Source: an uncultured Clostridia bacterium | GTDB taxonomy: Bacteria > Bacillota > Clostridia > Lachnospirales > Anaerotignaceae | NCBI GenBank assembly: GCA_944379995.1 | Contig: CALWGF010000009.1 | Coordinates: 1-64,000 of the forward strand | Length of the DNA: 64,000 nucleotides | Direction: 5' to 3' | In this document: positions 45,637-54,313 of the stretch, in pieces | Layout: the number at the start of each line of letters is the position of its first letter | Numbering within the stretch: position 1 is the stretch's first letter | Notes under the pieces: model-generated | Databases searched by the model: none | The model's input: only the letters and a program-made list of their open reading frames with translations | Told to the model about the DNA's origin: nothing | Program-made: the position numbers and the translations under genes

Positions 45637-46773
45637 ATGAATAAAAGAAATATAAATAAAAAACTGCGTACTGAAATATTTATGGGTTTGTTATTTGTAA
45701 TTACAATATTTTTGCTTTCAATATTTAATATTGTAGCCAAAGACAGGGAGTTTTCTAATAGAGAAAATAGAGTTTTGGCAGAAAGCCCTGCAATTACATT
45801 TTCATCTATAAAAGATGGTACATTTATGAAAAAGTTTGAAACTTATCTTTCCGACCAGTTTGCATTTAGAGATTTTTATATGAATATACGTTCAGTTTCA
45901 GAACTTGCATTAGGTAATAAAGAGTCTAATGGTGTGTATTATGGTAAAAATAAAATGCTTTTTGAAAAAACTGTTGATTTTGGTCAATATGATAGTAAAA
46001 ATAGAGAAGCAATTTCAGCTTTTTTAGATAAATATAGTGATTTGAATAAATATATGATGATTGTTCCCAATAGTGCTTGGGTTATGGAAGAAGAACTTCC
46101 TAAATATGCACCTATAAATGACCAAGAGGCACAAATAAAAGAATGGGAAAATTATTTAGGTGATAAAATACAGTTTATTAATTTGTGTGATACAATGAAA
46201 AGCCATAAAGATGAATATATATACTATAATACAGACCACCATTGGACAACATTAGGTGCATATTATGCATTTTTAGAATTTTCTGGTGTAGCAGGAATTG
46301 AAAGTAATTTTAATAACTACAAAACATATGCTGTAAAAAATGATTTTTCTGGTACATTAGAGTCTAAAAGTGGATATATGGTTGATGATGATGTTATAAG
46401 TGTTTATATTCCAAATGATGAAGAAAATGTAATTGTAACTGATGGTGATAATGTTACAGCATCACTTTATGACAGCACAAAATTAGAAAGTAGCGAACCA
46501 TATGGAGTATTTTTAGGAGGTAATAGTGGTTTTAAAGAGATAAATACAATGTCAGATAGTGGTAGAAATATAATTATATTTAAAGATTCTTATGCAAATT
46601 GTTTTATACCATTTATGACACAATATTTTACAAATATATATGTTGTTGACCCTAGATATTATTATGATGATATTGAAAGTATTATGAAAGAAAAAAATAT
46701 TACAGATATTCTTTTTTTATATAATGGCAATACATTATTTGAGGATAGTTCTATTTATCAAGTTTTACAATGA
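45637..46773 (+). CDS. DHHW family protein (AlgJ/AlgX-like)
   Basis: A 378-residue protein with one N-terminal membrane anchor (about 11-32) and an outer SGNH-like domain. ATG 45637 is preferred over TTG 45631 because AGGGTGA ends just before it at proper spacing. NRENRVLAE and the eponymous NTDHHWTTLGAYYAF motif (about 195-210) are typical, and IIIFKDSYANCFIPF carries the nucleophile Ser region. Together with MBOAT it should complete acyl transfer onto a wall or exopolysaccharide. Confidence 0.88.
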   Translation: MNKRNINKKLRTEIFMGLLFVITIFLLSIFNIVAKDREFSNRENRVLAESPAITFSSIKDGTFMKKFETYLSDQFAFRDFYMNIRSVSELALGNKESNGVYYGKNKMLFEKTVDFGQYDSKNREAISAFLDKYSDLNKYMMIVPNSAWVMEEELPKYAPINDQEAQIKEWENYLGDKIQFINLCDTMKSHKDEYIYYNTDHHWTTLGAYYAFLEFSGVAGIESNFNNYKTYAVKNDFSGTLESKSGYMVDDDVISVYIPNDEENVIVTDGDNVTASLYDSTKLESSEPYGVFLGGNSGFKEINTMSDSGRNIIIFKDSYANCFIPFMTQYFTNIYVVDPRYYYDDIESIMKEKNITDILFLYNGNTLFEDSSIYQVLQ

Positions 46774-46779
46774 ACTTTT

Positions 46780-46807
46780 GAAGGGAAAGATATTAGTCTT
46801 TTCCTTC
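46780..46807 (+). terminator. Terminator after the acylation cassette
   Basis: An 11-bp stem (46780-46790 / 46797-46807, one G-T pair) followed by T-rich sequence. Confidence 0.75.
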
Positions 46808-46869
46808 TTTTATTTTATTGTTTTATATACTATAATATATTTATATTTATTTCATAGGGGGAATAATTT

Positions 46870-47478
46870 ATGAATAATGTAAAAAAGCTTACTGATAGTA
46901 AATTTCTTAATCTTTTTCAGATAGATGCAAAAGATAGAAAAGGAAATGATTTTAAATATTATTTTGCTTCAAGAGGTAAGGGCGAAAACCTTAAATATAA
47001 TAGAAAAGAAGATATACCAGACGGTGTTATGGTATATGCAGTACTTAAAGATGACCCATCAAAAATTGTACTTGTAAAACAATATAGATACCCTATAAAT
47101 GATTATATATACGAAATGCCGGCCGGTCTTGTTGATGAAGGTGAAAGTTATGCAAATTGTGCTATTAGAGAGTTTAAGGAAGAAACAGGTATGACACTTA
47201 AACTTATAAATGATGGTAAAACTCCAATGAGCAGACCTTTTTATACAACAGTAGGTCTTACTGATGAAGCTGTATGTATATATTATGGATATGCAGAGGG
47301 TACTCCTTCAAAAGAATGGCTTGAGGCAACAGAAACTATAAATACTGAAATTGTTGACAGAAAAGAGGCTTTAAGAATATTAAAAGAAGAAAGAGTTGCT
47401 ATGAAATGTGCTTTACTTCTTATGCAGTTTATAAATAGTAGCGATGAAAATCCTTTTGGATTTTTAGATTTAGAATAA
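46870..47478 (+). CDS. Nudix hydrolase, ADP-ribose pyrophosphatase type
   Basis: A 202-residue cytoplasmic hydrolase. The Nudix box reads GLVDEGESYANCAIREFKEE followed by TG, matching Gx5Ex7REUxEExG. YEMPAG just before it is typical of ADP-ribose pyrophosphatases, which clear ADP-ribose to AMP and ribose-5-phosphate. AGGGGG precedes the ATG. Confidence 0.88.
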   Translation: MNNVKKLTDSKFLNLFQIDAKDRKGNDFKYYFASRGKGENLKYNRKEDIPDGVMVYAVLKDDPSKIVLVKQYRYPINDYIYEMPAGLVDEGESYANCAIREFKEETGMTLKLINDGKTPMSRPFYTTVGLTDEAVCIYYGYAEGTPSKEWLEATETINTEIVDRKEALRILKEERVAMKCALLLMQFINSSDENPFGFLDLE

Positions 47479-47514
47479 AAATATATAAAAAATAAAAAGA
47501 GGAAGTGTTTTATA

Positions 47515-48384
47515 ATGAGTGATTATATTATTGAAAATGGAAAAATAAAAATAAGAGTTAATTCAAAAGGTGGAGAGCTTAAAGAAATAGTAAGTAATGA
47601 TAATAAAAGTTATCTTTGGACAAGTGATGCTTCTGTATGGGGTTATTCATCACCTGTACTTTTTCCATTTGTTGGACTTATGAAAGATAAGACATATACA
47701 TATAAAGGTAAAGAATATCATGTTTTACAGCACGGTTTTGCAAGAACATCAGAATTTGAACTTTATGAAAAAAATGATAACAGTATTTCATTTATATTTA
47801 AAGAAAATGAAGAAACTCTCAAAAAATATCCTTTTAAATTTAATTTAATATGTGGATATGAAATAAAAGATAATAAAGTAATAGTTTCTTGGACTGTTGA
47901 AAATAAAAATGATTGTGATATGCCTTTCTTTATAGGTGCACACCCTGCGTTTATGTATCCAGAAGGTAAAAATTCAACAGGTTGTTTCCTTAAATTTGAA
48001 GGATTAGACAGTATAATTTGTAGAGATTTCCTTGAAAGTGGTCATGTTGCAGAAACTACTACAACACATAAACTTGAAAATAATTCTATTGAAATAACAG
48101 AAAATCTTCTTAATGGAAATACTTTTGTACTTGAAAATAATCAAGTTAATAGTATTTCACTTCTTTCACCAGATAAAAAACCATATGTAAAAGTAGACTT
48201 TAATGCTCCTGTTGTTGGAATATGGTCAAAACAAGATGCTAATAATATATTTGTATGTATAGAACCTTGGTATGGTAGATGTGATAGTGAAATAGCAGAT
48301 AGCGAAATTGAAAATAAAGATTGGGTAAATATAATTAAAAGTGGTGAAAAATTTACTGCATCATATACAATAGAAGTTTTATAA
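47515..48384 (+). CDS. Aldose 1-epimerase family protein
   Basis: A 289-residue beta-sandwich protein of the galactose mutarotase-like superfamily (LacX-like). Landmarks are GAHPAFMYPEG (catalytic-His region), FVCIEPWYGRCDS and an N-terminal GGELKEIVSN. The substrate is a hexose or hexose-phosphate; lactose or tagatose context is not present locally. GAGGAAGTG precedes the ATG, 36 bases after the Nudix gene. Confidence 0.85.
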   Translation: MSDYIIENGKIKIRVNSKGGELKEIVSNDNKSYLWTSDASVWGYSSPVLFPFVGLMKDKTYTYKGKEYHVLQHGFARTSEFELYEKNDNSISFIFKENEETLKKYPFKFNLICGYEIKDNKVIVSWTVENKNDCDMPFFIGAHPAFMYPEGKNSTGCFLKFEGLDSIICRDFLESGHVAETTTTHKLENNSIEITENLLNGNTFVLENNQVNSISLLSPDKKPYVKVDFNAPVVGIWSKQDANNIFVCIEPWYGRCDSEIADSEIENKDWVNIIKSGEKFTASYTIEVL

Positions 48385-48451
48385 GTACTTTCACCTGTTT
48401 TTTAATATATACATAAAATATATTGAAAAACAAAAAAGAGGTGAAAATAAT

Positions 48452-48709
48452 ATGATAAATTGGAAAGTAAGACTTAAAAATCCATATTTTTGGCTTGGTA
48501 TTTTAGGGGCAATATTTATGGCTATGGATATTGATTTTGAGGCAGTTACAAGTTGGAAAATTTTTATTGAACACTTTAAAGACCTTATAAATAATCCATA
48601 TACGCTTTTTTCTGTTGTATTTGTTGTTATTGGTATAGTTACTGACCCAACAACATCAGGATTTAAAGATAGTGAAAATGCACTTAGATATACTGAACCT
48701 AAAAAATGA
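48452..48709 (+). CDS. Orphan phage-type holin
   Basis: An 85-residue protein of the phage holin (phi-LC3 / Phage_holin_1) family. The motif MINWKVRLKNPYFWLG, a hydrophobic first helix, and a second helix ending IGIVTDPTTSGFKDS are diagnostic. No endolysin, tail or other phage gene is near, so it is a solitary chromosomal holin, perhaps with a role in lysis, export or wall turnover, or a phage remnant. AAAGAGGTG precedes the ATG. Confidence 0.85.
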   Translation: MINWKVRLKNPYFWLGILGAIFMAMDIDFEAVTSWKIFIEHFKDLINNPYTLFSVVFVVIGIVTDPTTSGFKDSENALRYTEPKK

Positions 48710-48760
48710 TTTTCTAATAAAAATTTAATTCATTAAAAAGGTATATTGAAATACAATTAA

Positions 48761-48785
48761 AGAGCTAGAATTTTTTTTCAGCTCT
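48761..48785 (+). terminator. Terminator after the holin gene
   Basis: A 6-bp stem AGAGCT / AGCTCT extended by GAA / TTC inside, followed by six T. It lies only 50 bases upstream of the TlpA start. Confidence 0.65.
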
Positions 48786-48822
48786 TTTTTGATAAAACGA
48801 AAGGTGGTAATTTATTAATATT

Positions 48823-49872
48823 ATGAAAAAGTTTTTAATGATAGCTATGGCAATATCTTTGGCAGTAGGTACTATTTCAGGTTGTGGAAATACTAGCACA
48901 AATAAAAGTGCTGTAACACAAAGCAATAATACTATAAATAATGAGTATTCTGAAACAGGAATGAAAACAATAAATGGTAATGACTTTAATATATCTGATG
49001 GTACTGTTTTTGTTGACCAGTCTTTTGGTTTTGGACTTAAACACCCAGAGTCTATTTATAGTTTAATAGAAGCCGGAAGTGTTGCAGGATATGTTATAGA
49101 ACCATATTCAATAGGTCTTGCATACTACATTAATGAAAGTGATGTTTTCTATATTTGTGGTATATGGAGATATGAAAAAAATGCCGTTGGTATGGAAGAA
49201 AACTTTAATATGTGGAAAGAGCTTTATACAAATACAGAAGTTTTAGCTGAAACTGATACAGACATTTATTATTGGGGATATAACAAAGATATATCAAATG
49301 TAAATATGGACGAAACAAAAAAAGCAGAACTTCAATCAGTAATAGATGCACTTGATGATATTAAAAATGGAATATGTATATTTAAACCTAGTGCAGTAAA
49401 TACATCTACTATAACAGAAATACCAGCATTTGAAGCAAAAGATTTTGAAGGTAATACAGTTACAAATGATATTTTTGCTGATTATGATTTAACTATGGTT
49501 AATATATGGGCTACTTGGTGTGGACCTTGTGTTGAAGAACTTCCGGGGATAGGAGAACTTTATAAAGAGCTTCCAGAAAAAACAAATATAATTTCAATTT
49601 GTACAGATGCAAATTATGATATTGAACTTGCAAAACAAATTTTAAGTGAAAGCGGTTGTGATTTTATAGCAATTATACCTTCTGAAGGACTTGAAAAAGA
49701 TTTTCTTATGAGTATAAGCTCAATTCCTTATACTGTTTTTGTAAATTCAAAAGGTGAAATTATAGGAAATCCTCAAATTGGAGCACCAGCAACAGGTGAT
49801 AAAGTAAAAGATGCCTATAAAAATATAATAAATGAAAGACTTCAAATGATTAAAGGTGAGCAAAGTGAATAA
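48823..49872 (+). CDS. TlpA-like thioredoxin-fold lipoprotein
   Basis: A 349-residue exported thiol-disulfide protein. Residues 1-21 are a lipoprotein signal ending TISGC, the Cys being lipidated. Residues about 45-195 have no named domain; the C-terminal part is a TlpA/ResA-like thioredoxin fold with active site WATWCGPCVEELPG (Cys about 232 and 235) and a cis-Pro loop SISSIPYTVFVN. It overlaps the start of the CXXC peptide gene by eight bases, so the two are translationally coupled. Probable extracytoplasmic redox partner of the downstream polyferredoxin. Confidence 0.9.
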   Translation: MKKFLMIAMAISLAVGTISGCGNTSTNKSAVTQSNNTINNEYSETGMKTINGNDFNISDGTVFVDQSFGFGLKHPESIYSLIEAGSVAGYVIEPYSIGLAYYINESDVFYICGIWRYEKNAVGMEENFNMWKELYTNTEVLAETDTDIYYWGYNKDISNVNMDETKKAELQSVIDALDDIKNGICIFKPSAVNTSTITEIPAFEAKDFEGNTVTNDIFADYDLTMVNIWATWCGPCVEELPGIGELYKELPEKTNIISICTDANYDIELAKQILSESGCDFIAIIPSEGLEKDFLMSISSIPYTVFVNSKGEIIGNPQIGAPATGDKVKDAYKNIINERLQMIKGEQSE

Positions 49873-49999
49873 ATATTTTAAATATATTATAGTTGCTATT
49901 TCAATAGCATTTATTTTTATAGGTATACAGAGAGGTGAAGAAGGAATTGTTCTTCAAAAAGCAATTAAAATATGTCTTGAATGTATAGGGGTAGGCTAA
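49865..49999 (+). CDS. 44-residue CXXC membrane peptide (CD1871A-like)
   Basis: A 44-residue peptide starting at GTG 49865. One membrane helix (about 6-21) is followed by RGEEG and a C-terminal ICLECIGVG with a CXXC motif. This matches the small CD1871A family known in Clostridia. AAAGGTGAG lies upstream. Its stop and the next start overlap as TAATG. By position it should pass electrons or thiols between the polyferredoxin and the TlpA lipoprotein; that role is inference. Confidence 0.8.
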   Translation: MNKYFKYIIVAISIAFIFIGIQRGEEGIVLQKAIKICLECIGVG

Positions 50000-50844
50000 T
50001 GAAAACAAAAAATAAAATTCGTCATATAATACAATTAGTTGCTACAATATTTACAAATGGATATATTTTAGGTTTTATACAAGGTAAAATATATACAGGT
50101 AATATAAAAACAGTATGTGTTCCGGGGCTTAATTGTTATTCTTGCCCCGGAGCATTAGGCTCTTGTCCAATAGGAGCAATGCAGGCTGTAATTAGTGGTA
50201 GAAAACATAGTTTTTCATATTATGCAGCAGGTATAATAATGTTTTTTGGAGGAGTTTTAGGTAGAGCTGTTTGTGGTTTTTTATGTCCTTTTGGTTTTAT
50301 ACAAGATTTACTTTATAAAATACCATTTAAAAAATATAAATTGCCTGAAAAAATACATAATATACTTATAAAACTTAAATATGTAATAGCAATATTATTT
50401 GTTATTATATTACCAGCTTTTTTAACAAATAAATTTGGTATTGGTTCACCTTATTTTTGTAAATTAATATGTCCGGCAGGTACACTTGAGGGTGGTATAC
50501 CTCTTTTACTTTCAAATGAGGGACTTAGAAGTCAATTAGGACTTTTGTTTAATTGGAAAGCATTTATATTATTTGTTATTGTAATATCATCAATTATAAT
50601 ATATAGACCATTTTGTAAATATTTGTGTCCATTAGGAGCTTTTTATTCATTTTTCAATAAATACAGTTTTTATACAATGAAAATTGATATTGATAAATGT
50701 ACAGGCTGTAAACAATGTGAAAAAGTTTGTGGTATGCAAGTAAAAGTTACTGAAAACATAAATTCTTTGGAATGTATACGTTGTGGAGAATGTAAAAAGG
50801 CTTGTAATTTTGATGCTATTAAATCAGGATTTAAAATTAATTAA
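49999..50844 (+). CDS. 4Fe-4S membrane polyferredoxin (NapH/CcdA-substitute type)
   Basis: A 281-residue membrane iron-sulfur protein. The ATG at 49999 overlaps the preceding stop (TAATG); an upstream in-frame ATG at 49981 lies inside the peptide gene. Four to five membrane helices are seen, with outer and inner Cys groups: LNCYSCPGALGSCPIGA (about 44), CGFLCPFGF, CPAGTLEGG, CKYLCPLGAF. Two C-terminal ferredoxin motifs CTGCKQCEKVC (about 233) and CIRCGECKKACNF (about 258) complete it. Likely carries electrons across the membrane. Confidence 0.9.
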   Translation: MKTKNKIRHIIQLVATIFTNGYILGFIQGKIYTGNIKTVCVPGLNCYSCPGALGSCPIGAMQAVISGRKHSFSYYAAGIIMFFGGVLGRAVCGFLCPFGFIQDLLYKIPFKKYKLPEKIHNILIKLKYVIAILFVIILPAFLTNKFGIGSPYFCKLICPAGTLEGGIPLLLSNEGLRSQLGLLFNWKAFILFVIVISSIIIYRPFCKYLCPLGAFYSFFNKYSFYTMKIDIDKCTGCKQCEKVCGMQVKVTENINSLECIRCGECKKACNFDAIKSGFKIN

Positions 50845-50853
50845 TATATGAGT

Positions 50854-50880
50854 AAAAGGAGGAATTTTATTCCTCCTTTT
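50854..50880 (+). terminator. Terminator after the redox trio
   Basis: A perfect 12-bp stem (50854-50865 / 50869-50880) with a TTT loop, ending in a T-run. Confidence 0.8.
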
Positions 50881-50936
50881 TAAATGTAATAATATATGTT
50901 ATGATTATTATAAGTAATTAAGTGGAGGTTGTTTAT

Positions 50937-51371
50937 ATGAAAATTTCTACAAAAGGCAGATATGCATTAAGACTTATGTTAGACATAGCAATAAATGATA
51001 GTGGTGAACCTGTTAAACTTAAAGATGTTGCAAGACGTCAAAGCATATCTATAAAATACCTTGAAAGTATAGCTTCTATATTATCAAAAGCTAATTATAT
51101 AAAAAGTATAAGGGGGGCACAAGGTGGATATAAACTAACAAAAAGTCCTTCTGAATATACTGTTGGAGATATTTTAAGACTTACAGAAGGAAATATGGCA
51201 CCAGTAGATTGTTTAAGTAGTGAACAAAATAATTGTGAAAGGGCTTTAAATTGTACAACATTAAGAATATGGAAAGAACTTGATTGTGCAATAAAAAGTG
51301 TAATTGATAAATATACATTAAGTGATATGGTAGAATGGGAAAAAGAGAAAGGATACGATTATTTTATATAA
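50937..51371 (+). CDS. Rrf2 family regulator (IscR-like)
   Basis: A 144-residue winged-helix regulator. ATG 50937 follows GTGGAGGT at good spacing. The start MKISTKGRYALRLMLDIA is typical. Three cysteines in the order C-X7-C-X5-C (CLSSEQNNCERALNC, about 89-103) match the cluster site of IscR/CymR-like proteins, here probably a [2Fe-2S] cluster. Target genes are not evident; no iscS/iscU lies nearby. Confidence 0.9.
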   Translation: MKISTKGRYALRLMLDIAINDSGEPVKLKDVARRQSISIKYLESIASILSKANYIKSIRGAQGGYKLTKSPSEYTVGDILRLTEGNMAPVDCLSSEQNNCERALNCTTLRIWKELDCAIKSVIDKYTLSDMVEWEKEKGYDYFI

Positions 51372-51386
51372 AAATAAATAAATAAA

Positions 51387-51413
51387 AAAAATCCCTAAAA
51401 TATAGGGATTTTT
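51387..51413 (-). terminator. Terminator of the tRNA-Leu gene and Rrf2 gene
   Basis: An 11-bp stem (51387-51397 / 51403-51413) with A-run and T-run flanks, bidirectional. Confidence 0.8.
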
Positions 51414-51416
51414 AAG

Positions 51417-51498
51417 TGCCGGTGGCCGGACTCGAACCGGCACGGATTGCTCCGCCGCATTTTGAGTGCGGTGCGTCTGCCAATTCCGCCACACCGGC
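51417..51498 (-). tRNA. tRNA-Leu (anticodon CAA)
   Basis: On the minus strand a complete type II cloverleaf of 82 nt: acceptor GCCGGTG / CACCGGC, D arm with GGCAGAC, anticodon arm CCGCA-CTCAAAA-TGCGG giving CAA (reads UUG), long variable arm, and T arm with GGTTCGAGTCC. The 3' CCA is not encoded. It stands alone. Confidence 0.96.
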
Positions 51499-51598
51499 AT
51501 AATGCATATTATACAGAAATAAACTGCTTTTATATAATAGCACAGTAGTTTTAAAATTGCAATATATTTTTTAAAATTTAAAAATATATGGATATATT

Positions 51599-51624
51599 GG
51601 AACATATTATTAATTTTATTCGTC
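51599..51624 (+). promoter_or_regulatory. Candidate ECF promoter for the SigW-like operon
   Basis: GGAAC (51599-51603), 17-base spacer, CGTC (51621-51624), close to SigW/SigM-type ECF consensus, 45 bases ahead of the sigma gene. Autoregulation is likely. Confidence 0.55.
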
Positions 51625-51668
51625 AAAATAATGTGGTGTATTATGATTATGACAGGAGGTTTTAAAAG

Positions 51669-52286
51669 ATGTCTGACGAAAAAACAGATATTCTTATAAA
51701 ATCGGCTTTAAAGGGGGATATGCAGTCTTTTGAAGAACTTATATACCAATATGAAAAAAAGGTTTATAACGTTGCTTTAAGGGTTTTTAAAAATCCAGAG
51801 GACGCAAAAGATATTTCTCAAGACGTTTTTATAAAGATATATAAAAATCTTGACAAATTTGATAATAAATCATCATTTTCAACTTGGATTTATAGAATTA
51901 CAACAAATACATGTATAGATGAACTTAGAAAAAGAAAAGGAAAAGAAACTGTTTCTATTGATAATGATATTGAAGATGATGAAGGAAGATTTAAACGAGA
52001 GTTTGCAGATAATGAACCTACACCAGAGGAAAAAGTTATTTCTAAAGAAGGTGAAAGTGAAATTATAAAATCTATGAATACGCTTTCAGATGAACATAGA
52101 ACAATTATAGTTATGAGAGATATAGAAGGTCTTAGTTATACTGAAATATCGGAAATTATAGGTGTTTCAATAGGTACTGTTAAATCAAGAATATCTCGTG
52201 CAAGATTACAACTTAAAAATATTATTTTAAAAAGGGAACAAAAAGATTTTAAAGTCGTCAATATAAATGAAAGGAGGGTAAAATAA
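51669..52286 (+). CDS. ECF RNA polymerase sigma factor, SigW-like
   Basis: A 205-residue sigma factor. Region 2: FEELIYQYEKKVYNVALRVF and DAKDISQDVFIKIYKNLDKF; region 4: LSDEHRTIIVMRDIEGLSYTEISEI and IGVSIGTVKSRISRARLQL. GGAGGT precedes ATG. The stop overlaps the anti-sigma start as TAATG. Typical of envelope-stress regulation. Confidence 0.95.
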   Translation: MSDEKTDILIKSALKGDMQSFEELIYQYEKKVYNVALRVFKNPEDAKDISQDVFIKIYKNLDKFDNKSSFSTWIYRITTNTCIDELRKRKGKETVSIDNDIEDDEGRFKREFADNEPTPEEKVISKEGESEIIKSMNTLSDEHRTIIVMRDIEGLSYTEISEIIGVSIGTVKSRISRARLQLKNIILKREQKDFKVVNINERRVK

Positions 52287-53455
52287 TGGAGTGTAAAGAC
52301 TATTTTGAACTTATGAATATGTTTATTGATGAAGAAATTTCAGAAATTGATAAAAATAAACTCATTAAACATATTGAAAGTTGTGAAAGTTGCAGACAGG
52401 AATTTGAAGAACTTAAAGAAATGGTAAATATGTTAAGAGAAGAACCATTAAGCGAACTTCCTGCGGACTATCATAAAGAACTTATGGAAAAAATAAATAA
52501 TGAAAATAATAACAATGTTATTAATTTTAAGCCAAAAAAGAATAAAAATAATATTTATAGATATTTTGGACTTGTAGCTGTGTTTGCTCTTTTTATTGTA
52601 GGAGGAAGCAAAGCAGGGCTTTTTAATATTAGAGATGGTAAATTTGAAAATATGCCTTCAAATGTTGTTAATGAAAATATAAATGATACAGAACAGAATG
52701 ATATAAAAGAAAATAATACAGATAAATCATTAGAAATTACAGAAAATAATGAATTAACACAAAATGAAAATTCAATTACACAACAAAATACTGATAAAAA
52801 TTCAGTAACATCTGAAAATATAGAAAAACAAGTTATGACAAGGAATAATAATATTACAAATAATAATTCTAATTCTAATATAACAGAGAATACTGATAAT
52901 AATACTATTACTGATAATAATAGTACAACAACAGATAATAATACAGTTAATGAAAGTAATGATACTGAAACAAATAGTCAAGTTCCAAATACAGCAAATT
53001 ATAATGATTTAGGAAGTACACAAGTTACACCTAATGGTGTAAGTTCATATACAAATCCATTAATTAAAAGTTTTGATACTTTGAGTATAGTTTCTGTAAA
53101 TACCAGTATAAAATTAAATGATGAAGAATATTATGATTTTATTATAAATACTGCTAATGAATATAAATGTGCTATAATAGAAGAAAATGATTTTACAAAA
53201 ATAGAAATTTCTAATGAAAATTATGATAAATTTATAGAAACATTAAAATCAAAAAATGTTTATACAATAGAAGAAAATAAAGAGGATTTGACAAATTCAT
53301 ATGCAGAACTTAATAAAAATCTTACTGAAATACAACAACAAATAAATAATAATGAAAACTCTAATGAGCTTTTAAATGAGGCTTCTCAAATATCAGAAAA
53401 AATAAAAAATATTGAGCATTATAAATATTTTTCTGATATTTATGTATATAAATAA
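52286..53455 (+). CDS. Zinc-finger anti-sigma factor with outer DUF4349-like domain
   Basis: A 389-residue protein. Residues 1-60 are an anti-sigma zinc finger (zf-HC2) with HIESCESCRQEFEEL, the H-x3-C-x2-C site. A membrane segment (about 92-110) is followed by a long Asn/Thr-rich low-complexity linker (about 120-245), where nearly half the residues are Asn or Thr. The outer end (about 265-385) contains a coiled coil (SYAELNKNLTEIQQQINN) similar to DUF4349. It should bind its sigma partner in the cytoplasm and sense wall or membrane stress outside. Confidence 0.88.
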   Translation: MECKDYFELMNMFIDEEISEIDKNKLIKHIESCESCRQEFEELKEMVNMLREEPLSELPADYHKELMEKINNENNNNVINFKPKKNKNNIYRYFGLVAVFALFIVGGSKAGLFNIRDGKFENMPSNVVNENINDTEQNDIKENNTDKSLEITENNELTQNENSITQQNTDKNSVTSENIEKQVMTRNNNITNNNSNSNITENTDNNTITDNNSTTTDNNTVNESNDTETNSQVPNTANYNDLGSTQVTPNGVSSYTNPLIKSFDTLSIVSVNTSIKLNDEEYYDFIINTANEYKCAIIEENDFTKIEISNENYDKFIETLKSKNVYTIEENKEDLTNSYAELNKNLTEIQQQINNNENSNELLNEASQISEKIKNIEHYKYFSDIYVYK

Positions 53456-53469
53456 AAGGGGGTTTTATT

Positions 53470-54213
53470 ATGAAAAATATTTTTAAAAAGTGTATGGCTT
53501 TTGTTGTTGCAGGTACTATGACACTTGCTTTTGTAGGTACAACAGCATTTGCAGGTGATGTTACACAAAAAAGTATAACTGTTAACGGAACGGGTATAGT
53601 TAAAGTAAAACCAGACATTTGTGATATTTCATTTACAGTTCAAACAAATAATAAAGCAAGTGATGTATCTCAGCAGGAAAATATTAAAATAACAGAAAAT
53701 GTTATGACTGCATTAAAAAATATGGGTATTGATAGCGAAAATATAATAACATCTGGCTATACTGTATATCCTGAATATTATTATAATGAAGAAACACATA
53801 CATCAACAATAACAGGATATAATACAACAAATAGATTTACAGTTACAACAAAACAGATTGATAAAGCTGGAGAAATAGTTCAGACTGCTATTAATGCAGG
53901 TGCTACAAGAAGTAGTGGTGTAAGTTTCTATGTTGAAGATACAAATAAATATTATGGAGAAGCTCTTAAAAGTGCCATTTTAAATGCTTCAAATAGTGGA
54001 AAATATATTGCAGAAGCTCTTGGAGTAAATATTACATCAGTATTAAGTGTTGAAGAAATGCAAAGTTCAAATTCATATGAAAACTATAAAGAAAATTCGA
54101 TAGCATCAGATATGGCTATGTCAGAAAGTGCTGAAGGCGGAGCAGCATCACCTAATATAACATATGATGATATAGAAATATCTGCAAATGTAATAGTTGT
54201 ATATGGATATTAA
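53470..54213 (+). CDS. Exported SIMPL-domain protein
   Basis: A 247-residue secreted protein of the SIMPL (DUF541, YggE-like) family. Signal peptide about 1-27, ending TAFAG. SIMPL landmarks: ITVNGTGIVKVKPDICDISF and TGYNTTNRFTVTTKQIDKAG. Members are linked to stress tolerance. It is the third gene of the sigma/anti-sigma operon, 14 bases downstream, so probably a member of the regulon. Confidence 0.87.
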   Translation: MKNIFKKCMAFVVAGTMTLAFVGTTAFAGDVTQKSITVNGTGIVKVKPDICDISFTVQTNNKASDVSQQENIKITENVMTALKNMGIDSENIITSGYTVYPEYYYNEETHTSTITGYNTTNRFTVTTKQIDKAGEIVQTAINAGATRSSGVSFYVEDTNKYYGEALKSAILNASNSGKYIAEALGVNITSVLSVEEMQSSNSYENYKENSIASDMAMSESAEGGAASPNITYDDIEISANVIVVYGY

Positions 54214-54221
54214 AATTTTTT

Positions 54222-54243
54222 AGGTACGGTTATTGCCGTACCT
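54222..54243 (+). terminator. Terminator after the SIMPL gene
   Basis: An 8-bp stem (AGGTACGG / CCGTACCT, loop TTATTG) followed by T-run. Confidence 0.85.
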
Positions 54244-54313
54244 TTTTATATTTTGAATATTTATATTTTTTATGGTATACTAAATTGTATTAATTTAAGA
54301 TTTAGGTGATATA

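Noticed and set aside
48452-48709. Prophage region around the holin
   Set aside because: Neighbours are a sugar epimerase-like gene and a TlpA lipoprotein; no other phage-type gene is present.
51417-51498. tRNA-Leu as the attachment site of the mobile element
   Set aside because: The accessory region starts over 4 kb away, after several conserved core genes; the tRNA is intact and no duplicate of its 3' end is seen near 55.8 kb.
51318-51626. 102-codon minus-strand open frame
   Set aside because: It runs through the tRNA-Leu gene and its terminator; no ribosome binding site or family resemblance.
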